Of a DNA stretch of 15,680 nt, positions 1 to 6,403 are shown piece by piece (position 1 is the stretch's first letter; each line of letters opens with the position of its first letter). The notes beneath the pieces are model-generated. The model was given only the letters and a program-made list of their open reading frames with translations, searched no databases and was not told the origin of the DNA. This DNA comes from Aquirhabdus sp. (lineage in GTDB: Bacteria; Pseudomonadota; Gammaproteobacteria; Pseudomonadales; Moraxellaceae): the NCBI GenBank assembly GCA_030150135.1, contig JASLGO010000077.1, positions 1 through 15,680 of the forward strand. Reading direction: 5' to 3'. The translations under genes were made by a program, and so were the position numbers.

Positions 1-45
1 GCGAGTTTCGCCCGCAACGCTTTCGGCTGGTATTCCGATTTGCAT
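1..45 (-). CDS. pntA: NAD(P) transhydrogenase subunit alpha, N-terminal fragment
   Basis: Only the first 15 codons are inside the window; the gene continues past its left edge. They read MQIGIPAESVAGETR, which matches the start of PntA and of alanine-dehydrogenase-type enzymes (IGIPxExxxGExR). PntA with PntB forms the membrane-bound, proton-coupled transhydrogenase that moves hydride between NADH and NADP. A Shine-Dalgarno core (GAGGA) ends about 6 bases before the ATG. About 370 bp without a gene lie upstream, so pntA probably has its own promoter. The identification rests on 15 residues and on the familiar gene start, so the family is fairly sure and the exact subunit a little less so. Confidence 0.8.
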   Translation of the reverse strand, partial: MQIGIPAESVAGETR

Positions 46-127
46 GAGTGTTCCTCAAGCTATGGTTGTGGATATGAAAATCTTTTGATAAAAGACTTCC
101 GTGCTAAGTCCTACACAAAGGCGTGTG

Positions 128-156
128 ATTGTACTGCAAAACGAGCATCATTTAAG
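128..156 (-). promoter_or_regulatory. candidate promoter for pntA
   Basis: On the minus strand a -10 like TACAAT (128-133) lies 17 bases downstream of a weak -35 CTTAAA (151-156). It would start a transcript near 121 and leave a leader of about 75 nt before pntA. The leader holds a small hairpin (TCTTTT/AAAAGA, 81-95). The -35 is poor, so this is only a candidate. Confidence 0.35.
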
Positions 157-309
157 TGGTGAATAGTGATATTTTTTCAATGATTGGACAAAAAATAATC
201 TATTTTTAGGGGTAATCTAACAAATTCATAGATTTATGTCACAATAAAATATATTTATTTTTCAAAACAACAACTGATTTAGAATGATTTTTTTCTTTTT
301 CTAACCAAT

Positions 310-340
310 AAAGTGCAATTTTAAGAAAAATTAGCACCTT
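310..340 (-). other. long hairpin downstream of the gspLM operon
   Basis: The arms 310-316 and 334-340 pair, and the inner arms AATTTT/AAAATT (317-322, 327-332) extend the stem, with one bulged base at 333 and an AAGA loop. The one imperfect pair is G-U if the RNA is read from the minus strand but A-C from the plus strand, which favours transcription from the minus strand. No T-run follows on that side, so it is a poor intrinsic terminator. It may be a 3'-end structure of the upstream operon or part of the pntA leader. Confidence 0.45.
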
Positions 341-412
341 ATCAGGGCAGTCGCACCAGAAAGACTCAATCTCTCATCTCACTCATAAAATTCTTATCGA
401 TTTTTCAAGGAA

Positions 413-856
413 TCAAGGCACAGATTTTTTCGATGCCAAAGCCAACCATCCTCGAATAATCCGATACAGATGCCAGCAAACTATAAAAAACCAGAATAAA
501 CCGCCCGCAAGAACCAACAAACCACTTAAAGATAATAAGCTAAAGCTACTTGCAGGATCATTTGTTGCTAACGCAGCAAACCCTGTAGGCAAACCTAAGA
601 AAATAATGACTGTCGCAACAACGCCCATAATGATGACATACCAAAAGGTATTAATCTGCCAATCAAAATGGCTTTCTAACCAAGTGCCTTGAGCTTCGCC
701 ACGTTTAATATAATTAATAATAATCGCAATCAGCCATGTCAAACCTGCAGTAAAAAAGCTAAATAGATATAACGCGTAAGTCACATGATTAATAAAGACC
801 AATCCACCATCATCTGATGAAGAACCTTGCGTTTGATTGATCACGTAATTACTCAT
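413..856 (-). CDS. small integral membrane protein, DUF4870/COG3671-like
   Basis: This 147-residue protein has a polar, Ser/Asp-rich N-terminus (1-20) and three strongly hydrophobic segments at about 23-49, 71-96 and 106-131, followed by a short basic tail. The pattern, including the HVTYALYLFSFFTAG and W-H-x-YR-I-I-RG regions, resembles uncharacterised DUF4870-type inner membrane proteins; no enzymatic motif is visible. The gene begins 8 bases after the gspM stop, with AGAGGA placed 5 bases before the ATG, so it is almost certainly cotranscribed with gspL and gspM. That placement could hint at a link with secretion, but nothing in the protein shows one. The family assignment is from recalled similarity. 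Confidence 0.75.
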   Translation of the reverse strand: MSNYVINQTQGSSSDDGGLVFINHVTYALYLFSFFTAGLTWLIAIIINYIKRGEAQGTWLESHFDWQINTFWYVIIMGVVATVIIFLGLPTGFAALATNDPASSFSLLSLSGLLVLAGGLFWFFIVCWHLYRIIRGWLALASKKSVP

Positions 857-864
857 TGAATCCT

Positions 865-1356
865 CTACGGTTTAGTCAATGTCGCCTGCAATTGTAAGAT
901 ATCGCCCATTTGCTGTTCTATATCTAATTGGTCAACTTGAATGCCTGATTGTGCAAGCTTTGTAAGCCAAGTACCCAATACTGCAAAACTCTGATGACGA
1001 GCAGTGACCATGAGGCTACCACCAGTTTCGGTTTGAGTAATGCTAATACCTTGCTGTGCAGCTGCGGTCTGCACAATTGTTGACAAGGGTTGAGCTGGAC
1101 CAGAATCAGCTTGTAGATGTGGAGCCTGTCCTCGCATCCAAAGTAAGAGCTGACGTTGTTGGTCGGCATGCTCTCGAGCAAGTTCGGCTTTATGGTGGAG
1201 CCAATAACCACCGCCACCGATGATAAAAACTGCAAGAAATATAGATAATATTAATAACGCCATTTGATCGCGTTTTGGCAAACGACTAAATGCTGTTTCC
1301 AATGTATTAATTTGCGCATTTATCTTAATCACTAAGGCTGTATTACTTAAATTCAT
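865..1356 (-). CDS. gspM: type II secretion system protein M
   Basis: GspM is a bitopic inner-membrane component of the type II secretion assembly platform; it binds GspL and helps couple the cytoplasmic ATPase GspE to pseudopilus assembly. The 163-residue product has the expected layout: a short cytoplasmic N-terminus, one transmembrane helix at about 31-53, a coiled-coil-like helix (about 54-75) and a small periplasmic alpha/beta domain at about 88-160. The length is normal for the family. Its ATG overlaps the gspL stop (ATGA), so translation is probably coupled and the two partners are made together. Sequence conservation in GspM is low, so the call relies on layout and on the adjacent gspL. 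Confidence 0.88.
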   Translation of the reverse strand: MNLSNTALVIKINAQINTLETAFSRLPKRDQMALLILSIFLAVFIIGGGGYWLHHKAELAREHADQQRQLLLWMRGQAPHLQADSGPAQPLSTIVQTAAAQQGISITQTETGGSLMVTARHQSFAVLGTWLTKLAQSGIQVDQLDIEQQMGDILQLQATLTKP

Positions 1357-2615
1357 AGCTTCACCTGTATCGTACCTGATACTTGACCAGCATTACTTCC
1401 TTCTTTTTTCGGAGCGGTATTCACTGAGCCTAACTGTGCAGTTAACCCTTGTGTCGCAATTTGTGCTCTGAGATTTTCTAAGGCCGCTTGGCTTGGTGCA
1501 TTGATTTGCAACTCTAACTGCCCCACACCAGCATTACTTGAATAGTGAATCTTTTGAGCAGGCAAATTCGCTTGGCTGAGTGCAGGTCCAACTCGACTCA
1601 ACATAGAAAGTGCCGTCATATCAACTGCACCTAGACCATTCAAATGACCTTGCATTTGTCGTTTTAAATCAACAATTCGTTTTTCATCAGGAAACCATTG
1701 ACGATACTGTTGTTCAGCCTGAGCTTTTGTAGCCATCTCAATACTGTGATAACGCCAAATTGAAATTGCATCATAAAACATTTGTACCGCAATCGCGGCG
1801 ACAAATACCGCAGCAACGACTTTCCAATAAGGCGAAATGCTAGACTCTTGTGTTCTCACAACCAAATTGTATGGATGTTTGACTGAAATACCTTCGTTTG
1901 GAAACATCGATGCAACAGGTAAATCAAGTAACTGCCAATCTAATCCAGCAGCACTTTTATATTGATCTAGAACTGATCGATCCAGATCATTTACATGTCC
2001 AATGACTTGAATACGCTTAACATCAGTCAGTCGGGCCAGTGTCACATCCAAGTTGTCAGCAGATACTGCATAAGCATCATCTAAACGAAGAATACGATTG
2101 CTACCATCAAGCAGCAATGTCGCACTTCCTTCAACCACAGGTAATAGCAAGAAATCAGGCAATGCCGCAACAACACGCCAAGGCGTCAATCCAAAACTTG
2201 CAATTAAAGCCATAACATCTTGCTGAGGTTTGGCAAGCACGGTCAATGTATTTCCGCGATGCTGATGACGTACATCTAACTGATCAATAGGCGTTAACGT
2301 GTACTCTTCCAGTAAATACCGTATGCCATTGCTGCCCATTTGACGTAGTTGCGGACGAGATAAATTTTGGCGCAACATTTGAGCACTAACCGTAGGAAAA
2401 AATATGGTTACTTCAGAAACATGCTCTCCGGCTGTTGCGGCTAACAGTGCATCCCAACCCATCGCAGTTTGCCAAACAGAATCAGAATGATTTGAATCCT
2501 GACGTGATGAGAGGCTTTTTGAAGTACACCAACGAAATGTGTGAACTATCGTTGCACTATCTTGACCCGTAATTGGATTGGTTTCGCCGTATTCAGGCAT
2601 CCATAAATACAGCAT
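1353..2615 (-). CDS. gspL: type II secretion system protein L
   Basis: GspL anchors the secretion ATPase GspE to the inner membrane through its cytoplasmic domain and partners GspM in the periplasm. The 420-residue protein shows a large cytoplasmic actin-like region (about 1-255) opening with LYLWMPE, a single transmembrane helix at about 264-286, and a periplasmic part with a helical linker and a ferredoxin-like C-terminal domain (about 335-420). The length is in the usual range of about 380-430. A GGGAG ribosome binding site lies 9 bases before the ATG. It sits 19 bp downstream of sixA and overlaps gspM by 4 bases. The rest of the gsp system is not in this window, in keeping with the scattered gsp genes I recall for Acinetobacter. 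Confidence 0.9.
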   Translation of the reverse strand: MLYLWMPEYGETNPITGQDSATIVHTFRWCTSKSLSSRQDSNHSDSVWQTAMGWDALLAATAGEHVSEVTIFFPTVSAQMLRQNLSRPQLRQMGSNGIRYLLEEYTLTPIDQLDVRHQHRGNTLTVLAKPQQDVMALIASFGLTPWRVVAALPDFLLLPVVEGSATLLLDGSNRILRLDDAYAVSADNLDVTLARLTDVKRIQVIGHVNDLDRSVLDQYKSAAGLDWQLLDLPVASMFPNEGISVKHPYNLVVRTQESSISPYWKVVAAVFVAAIAVQMFYDAISIWRYHSIEMATKAQAEQQYRQWFPDEKRIVDLKRQMQGHLNGLGAVDMTALSMLSRVGPALSQANLPAQKIHYSSNAGVGQLELQINAPSQAALENLRAQIATQGLTAQLGSVNTAPKKEGSNAGQVSGTIQVKL

Positions 2616-2634
2616 TATTGATTACTCCCAACCA

Positions 2635-3108
2635 TTAGCGTATATCTCCTGTCGGCAAAAAACGTCCTTTTTCAACAGATAGACCCATCACAATCAATGG
2701 CTGTTCAAAAACCCGCGCTTCTGCTAGACCAAAGTTTTCAGGATCGTCCTCCAACAATAGTCCAGCCATATAAGCAATTACATTCATGTGACAAACGACC
2801 ACAATACATTTTGCAGAATATTGTTCAGACAATATCGACAACTCATCTAATGCCGCACGAGGATCAGCATCAGGCGTAATCCCATCTAAAATATGCAATG
2901 GAACTTGAGGAAGTTTACTTTGAAAAGCCGACATTGTTTGTTGCGCTCGTTTATACGGGCTAACAACAAACAAATCAGGATGATATTTCGCTAAAATCTG
3001 TTCAGCCGTTGAATGCGCCTGTATCACACCCCGCGCAGTCAAGTTACGTCCTGCATCATTGGCCTGATAAGGCTCTGCCTCGCCATGGCGGACTAATATG
3101 AGTTGCAT
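2635..3108 (-). CDS. sixA: phosphohistidine phosphatase SixA
   Basis: SixA belongs to the histidine phosphatase (phosphoglycerate-mutase-like) superfamily and removes phosphate from phosphohistidine, in E. coli notably on the nitrogen phosphotransferase protein NPr. The 157-residue protein has the catalytic RHG signature at residues 7-9 (phospho-acceptor His8), a second conserved Arg in the SPYKRAQQT motif (Arg54) and the second catalytic His in VVCHMN (His107). It lacks the large insertions of mutase relatives, as expected for the minimal SixA type. It lies 72 bp downstream of gpsA and 19 bp upstream of gspL, probably in one operon. No clear Shine-Dalgarno precedes the ATG, so translation may be weak. 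Confidence 0.9.
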   Translation of the reverse strand: MQLILVRHGEAEPYQANDAGRNLTARGVIQAHSTAEQILAKYHPDLFVVSPYKRAQQTMSAFQSKLPQVPLHILDGITPDADPRAALDELSILSEQYSAKCIVVVCHMNVIAYMAGLLLEDDPENFGLAEARVFEQPLIVMGLSVEKGRFLPTGDIR

Positions 3109-3152
3109 AATAGCGTCTAAATTCCCTTTATGTTTTTATCAAATAGCCTATC

Positions 3153-3173
3153 AAATGATTGATGAAATCACTT
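3153..3173 (-). other. intercistronic hairpin between gpsA and sixA
   Basis: On the minus strand AAGTGATT and AATCATTT pair over 8 bases, with one G-U pair and a TCATC loop. It lies just after the gpsA stop and no T-run follows. It may shape the stability or processing of the operon transcript. Confidence 0.3.
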
Positions 3174-3180
3174 GATCAAT

Positions 3181-4272
3181 TTATGGATTACTCGGTTGAG
3201 GTTCTGCATGAGGTAAAACAAACTCAACATCACTACGATGTCCTGTTTGCATTAATGACAACGCAATACCTAATGGAGGCTTCCCTTCATAAATCACTTC
3301 ATACAATGCGCATGTGATTGGCATATACACATCTAAAGCTTTGGCTTGCGCACGAACCTGACGAATGGTATTGATCCCTTCCGCGGTTTGCCCAAGTTCT
3401 TTAACCGCTTCCTCTAAGGTCTTACCATGCCCTAAAGCCAAACCGACCTGATAATTACGACTTAATGGACTACTACACGTTGCAATTAAATCCCCTACTC
3501 CTGACAATCCCAAGAAAGTCAGTGGATTAGCACCTAATTTCACTGCAAAACGACTCATTTCTGCCAATGCGCGTGTCAGTAGCATGGCACGCGTATTTTC
3601 ACCCAAGTTATAAGCAGCACCCATGCCCATCGCAACAGCATAGATATTTTTAAGTGCACCGCCTAACTCAACACCTTGTACATCAGTATTTGCGAATACT
3701 CGAAACAACGCGCTCGCCAATGCTTTATGCACTGCATTTCTGACCGCTTCACTTGGGCTTGCAATCACTGAACCTGCTGGCTGTCCAGCCATCAGCTCTT
3801 TAGCCAAATTAGGTCCTGACAATACGCCATATGCAACTTGTGGTAATTCTTGACGGATAATATCACTCATCAACGCAAAACTATCTGGTTCGACGCCTTT
3901 CGTTAACGAAACTACGACTTGTCCAGTAATAAAAGGAGCAACTTGGCGCAGCACATCACGGAAACTGCTACTTGGAATTGCAACCAGAATCAAATCGCGA
4001 TCACGCACAGCAAACTCAAGGTCACCAGTGAATGATAGATTTTTATCCATTTCGAAATCAGGTAAATAACGCTGATTACGCCGTGTTTCTTGCATCTCGG
4101 CAGCGACAGCGGCATCACGAATAAACATTCGCGTATCGCAACCATTACGAGATGCAAGATTGGCAATCGCTGTTCCAAAACTTCCACCACCCAACACAGT
4201 CACGCGCATCGGTGCTGTTTTTACCTCTGGATTTGAGGTGGTTGATTGTTTTTCAATCGATGTATCAGTCAT
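3181..4272 (-). CDS. gpsA: glycerol-3-phosphate dehydrogenase [NAD(P)+]
   Basis: GpsA reduces dihydroxyacetone phosphate to sn-glycerol-3-phosphate, the backbone for phospholipid synthesis, in the cytoplasm. The Rossmann nucleotide-binding motif VLGGGSFGTA (26-35) is present, followed by VAIPSSSFR (98-105), SLTKGVE with Lys125, the SGPNLAKE motif (152-159), the catalytic region GGALKNIYA with Lys208, and GLSGVGDLIATC with Asp261. The product is 363 residues, about 20 longer at the N-terminus than the E. coli enzyme. An internal Met22 directly precedes the Rossmann fold, but Acinetobacter GpsA proteins carry a similar extension as I recall, so the longer form is kept. A weak GTAAAG lies right before the ATG. 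It is 78 bp downstream of the nitroreductase gene. Confidence 0.95.
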   Translation of the reverse strand: MTDTSIEKQSTTSNPEVKTAPMRVTVLGGGSFGTAIANLASRNGCDTRMFIRDAAVAAEMQETRRNQRYLPDFEMDKNLSFTGDLEFAVRDRDLILVAIPSSSFRDVLRQVAPFITGQVVVSLTKGVEPDSFALMSDIIRQELPQVAYGVLSGPNLAKELMAGQPAGSVIASPSEAVRNAVHKALASALFRVFANTDVQGVELGGALKNIYAVAMGMGAAYNLGENTRAMLLTRALAEMSRFAVKLGANPLTFLGLSGVGDLIATCSSPLSRNYQVGLALGHGKTLEEAVKELGQTAEGINTIRQVRAQAKALDVYMPITCALYEVIYEGKPPLGIALSLMQTGHRSDVEFVLPHAEPQPSNP

Positions 4273-4350
4273 CTTTACGACCCACTTTAAAACGCATTAT
4301 TTAAATCTTGACCTGTTCGTTATATCGTTCGAATGCTGCAAAGGTATGAA

Positions 4351-4923
4351 TTATTGCCAGCTTTGTAAAAACTGATCTGTACTCATCCGTGCGCGCTCAG
4401 GAAGTTCTCGCGATAGTGATCCAATATAGACAAAACCAGCAATAATTTCTTGCTCACGCAAACCTAACGATTGCTTTAACACTGGAGAGCCTGTAATTGC
4501 GCCAGTACGCCAAATTGCCCCATAACCTTGCGCTTTCAACATCAGTAAAATATTTTGAACTGCTGCGCCCATGCTGAGAACTTGCTCAACTTCAGGAACC
4601 TTTGGATGCTCTTTGACATCCACAATGCATATCAATATTAATGGCGCACGTAATGGCTGAGACTGAACTTTGCGTAAAAGCTCCTCATCCGTTTCACCGC
4701 GTGCAATTAAAGCCTGCTGAAACGCACTCCCTAGCTTGATTCGAGCATCACCTTCAACAGTCAAAAAACGCCAAGGTTGCAATCGATGATGATCAGGTGC
4801 AGTGAGTGCCGCCTGAATTGCAAATGTCAGCTCGTCATGACTTGGTGCTGGATCACTCAATAAACCATCAGAGTTTCGCGCATTAATCATCGCAAACATC
4901 TGTTCTGCTTTTTCAATATTCAT
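4351..4923 (-). CDS. nitroreductase family protein, YdjA-like
   Basis: The 190-residue product belongs to the FMN-dependent nitroreductase fold and most resembles E. coli YdjA, with matching blocks APDHHRLQPWRFLTVEGDAR (about 43-62), RAPLILI, KVPEVEQ, GYGAIWRTGAI and IIAGFVYIGS. Such proteins use NAD(P)H to reduce nitroaromatics or quinones in vitro; the natural substrate is unknown. The usual FMN phosphate motif RRS is RNS here (16-18). I chose the ATG at 4923 because it overlaps the upstream stop as ATGA and begins MNIEKAEQMF as related proteins do. The ATG at 4962 would add 13 basic residues and a 43-bp overlap. The coupling to the PhaC-like gene implies cotranscription. Confidence 0.87.
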   Translation of the reverse strand: MNIEKAEQMFAMINARNSDGLLSDPAPSHDELTFAIQAALTAPDHHRLQPWRFLTVEGDARIKLGSAFQQALIARGETDEELLRKVQSQPLRAPLILICIVDVKEHPKVPEVEQVLSMGAAVQNILLMLKAQGYGAIWRTGAITGSPVLKQSLGLREQEIIAGFVYIGSLSRELPERARMSTDQFLQSWQ

Positions 4924-6080
4924 TTTTCGACTTCTACTAAATCTGAGCGTAGTTCGAGCCAATCAGCTGCAATTGACCATGTGGAATGTGCCGCTTTACT
5001 GCCCGTAAATACCCCTGCGTGACCACCAGGAACCACTTGAAAAGTTTTATCCAATGAACCAACAACGCTCATAATCGCACTGGCTGAGGAGACCGTTGCA
5101 ATGACATCACTCTCACCTGCAAATGCCAACAATGCACTTTTAATCCGATCAAAACTGACCTCATGACCCCCCAAACTAAAATAGCCGCGATGCATACGAT
5201 TGGCGACTCCTAATTTCATGAGCAACTCACGCACTGTTGCGCCCGGATAATCAGGCATATTGGTAAACCATTCATTCATCGTCATATAGCGACTGACATA
5301 ATCGTCATCTGCTAAATTTTTAATCAAATCGATATAGCTTGTGATCGTACCCATTGGCGAAGATGCTTTAAACAAGATCGAGAGAATTTTGCCATCCACA
5401 TGAAAAACACTCGGATCTAATTTAGCTAACTGCGGACCAGTAACACGTCTAATCAAACCTGTTGGTCCCGAGAGTAATTTTGAAATTTTTCCAACGCCAT
5501 TGGTCATCTTGTGTAAATCCACTGGCGAGGCAATGGTGATCAAATTGCGGACAACATCTGTACCTTTGGCAGCGGTATACATCAGTGATAGCAATCCACC
5601 CATGCAGTAACCCAAAAGTGAAATCTCTTTTTGACCACTATGTTCCTGAACTGCCGCCACGGCTTTTGGAAACCAGTTCAATGTATAATTTTCTAAGGAA
5701 AGCTGCGATTCATTTGGACCTGGTTTTCCCCAATCAATTAAATACACCTCAAAACCACGTGCCAGAAAATAACGCACTAGAGAGCGATCCGCCATCAAAT
5801 CAAAAATCCACGCATACACACCCAATGGCGGTACAAGTAATAGTGGAATTGGATAATGTTTTTTATTGACCGCAACAGACTCACCTTCAATGTCTACACG
5901 TTGATTGGTCAATGCTGGATAATAATGTAATGAAAACAGACCTTCACGAAGTATCTCAACACGCTCGGTTTTATCTTGTAAAAAATATTGTTCGGGATTA
6001 CGGCGGCGATTAATTGAATTGCGCATACCCATACGAGTTTGACGCACGATATAAGTGATGGGTTTTAATAATGATTGCAT
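4920..6080 (-). CDS. PhaC-like alpha/beta hydrolase (poly-3-hydroxyalkanoate synthase family)
   Basis: The 386-residue protein has the alpha/beta hydrolase core of class III-type polyhydroxyalkanoate synthases. It shows VPPLGVYAWIFDL (83-95), YLIDWGKPGP (113-122), the PhaC-type lipase box GYCMGG with nucleophile Cys159, Asp325 in AGESDVI and His354 in VPGGHAGVF. A Cys nucleophile, rather than Ser, is the mark of PHA synthases. No phaE, phaA, phaB or phasin gene lies nearby, so polymer synthesis is not shown; an acyl-CoA-related transferase or hydrolase is also possible. A start at 6119 is open, but it lies directly after the -10 box and lacks a ribosome binding site, so its ATG would fall at or before the transcript start. 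The ATG at 6080 has AGGCGGAAC about 6 bases upstream. Confidence 0.82.
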   Translation of the reverse strand: MQSLLKPITYIVRQTRMGMRNSINRRRNPEQYFLQDKTERVEILREGLFSLHYYPALTNQRVDIEGESVAVNKKHYPIPLLLVPPLGVYAWIFDLMADRSLVRYFLARGFEVYLIDWGKPGPNESQLSLENYTLNWFPKAVAAVQEHSGQKEISLLGYCMGGLLSLMYTAAKGTDVVRNLITIASPVDLHKMTNGVGKISKLLSGPTGLIRRVTGPQLAKLDPSVFHVDGKILSILFKASSPMGTITSYIDLIKNLADDDYVSRYMTMNEWFTNMPDYPGATVRELLMKLGVANRMHRGYFSLGGHEVSFDRIKSALLAFAGESDVIATVSSASAIMSVVGSLDKTFQVVPGGHAGVFTGSKAAHSTWSIAADWLELRSDLVEVEK

Positions 6081-6121
6081 TGAAGTTCCGCCTGAAGCAG
6101 ATGAATTAAGTCTCTGCATTC

Positions 6122-6149
6122 ATTGTAGGGGTTTTACTGACGGTGACAA
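6122..6149 (-). promoter_or_regulatory. promoter of the PhaC-like/nitroreductase/gpsA operon
   Basis: On the minus strand TTGTCA (6144-6149) and TACAAT (6122-6127) are separated by 16 bases; each matches 5 of 6 consensus positions. Transcription would begin near 6115, leaving a leader of about 35 nt before the chosen ATG. It also argues against the longer start at 6119. Confidence 0.6.
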
Positions 6150-6184
6150 GATACAAAGCGTTAATTATTCAATAAATCAACAGT

Positions 6185-6222
6185 ATTGACCGAGCAAGCT
6201 CAATAGAACTTACTCGATCAAT
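6185..6222 (-). other. 17-bp hairpin after the rtcB-linked small gene
   Basis: On the minus strand ATTGATCGAG (6222-6213) pairs with CTCGGTCAAT (6194-6185), and the inner AAGTTC pairs with GAGCTT around a TATT loop, giving 17 continuous pairs. The three non-Watson-Crick pairs are G-U in minus-strand RNA but A-C on the plus strand, so the RNA is very likely read from the minus strand. It begins 7 bases after the stop codon at 6230-6232. No T-run follows, so it looks like a 3'-end stabiliser or processing site rather than a standard terminator. Confidence 0.6.
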
Positions 6223-6229
6223 CACTCTA

Positions 6230-6400
6230 TCAAGACATGTTCAACCAATCAGTTTGACGCAAGCGCAATTGCTCACGCTTACGTTCACGCATACGAGCGG
6301 TATCTACATCTTCATCCTGATGAACACCTCCTTTATGCAATAAAGGATGCAATACCAAATGGTTACGCTCTTTAAAGCGAGGCAGTTTTTTATGTTTCAT
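6230..6400 (-). CDS. small basic protein encoded directly after rtcB (56 residues)
   Basis: I do not recognise this gene. It reads MKHKKLPRFKERNHLV at the start and ends in RQTDWLNMS; the whole is highly charged, with a Lys/Arg-rich N-terminus, a short Gly/His segment (KGGVHQ, 23-28), an acidic patch (DEDVD) and a strongly basic helix (RMRERKREQLRLR, about 36-48). There is no signal peptide, membrane segment or Cys. The ATG lies three bases after the rtcB TAG stop, and its Shine-Dalgarno AAGGGG overlaps the last rtcB codons, so it is surely cotranslated with rtcB. The composition suggests an RNA- or ribosome-contacting protein, but that is inference from charge and context only. It is too short for common length cut-offs and may be missed in annotations. 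Confidence 0.72.
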   Translation of the reverse strand: MKHKKLPRFKERNHLVLHPLLHKGGVHQDEDVDTARMRERKREQLRLRQTDWLNMS

Positions 6401-6403
6401 AGA

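Larger units (their letters stand above)
46..412. other. intergenic region between pntA and the small membrane protein gene
   Basis: No open reading frame with a credible ribosome binding site is visible in these 367 bases. The stretch is very AT-rich between about 160 and 310. It holds the candidate pntA promoter and one long hairpin (310-340). The pyrimidine-rich run near 286-301 is not placed as a terminator U-tract for the minus-strand operon. Confidence 0.6.

Noticed and set aside
924..1235. 103-codon minus-strand frame inside gspM
   Set aside because: Out-of-frame shadow of gspM; the gspM reading has the right membrane layout and is coupled to gspL.
4924..4962. Longer start for the nitroreductase (ATG 4962)
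   Set aside because: It adds basic residues not seen in relatives and overlaps the upstream gene by 43 bases, whereas ATG 4923 gives an ATGA overlap.
5585..5869. 94-codon plus-strand frame opposite the PhaC-like gene
   Set aside because: Antisense shadow with no ribosome site and no recognisable family.
6081..6119. Longer start for the PhaC-like protein (ATG 6119)
   Set aside because: The ATG follows the -10 box by only two bases and has no ribosome site, so it would precede or coincide with the transcript start.
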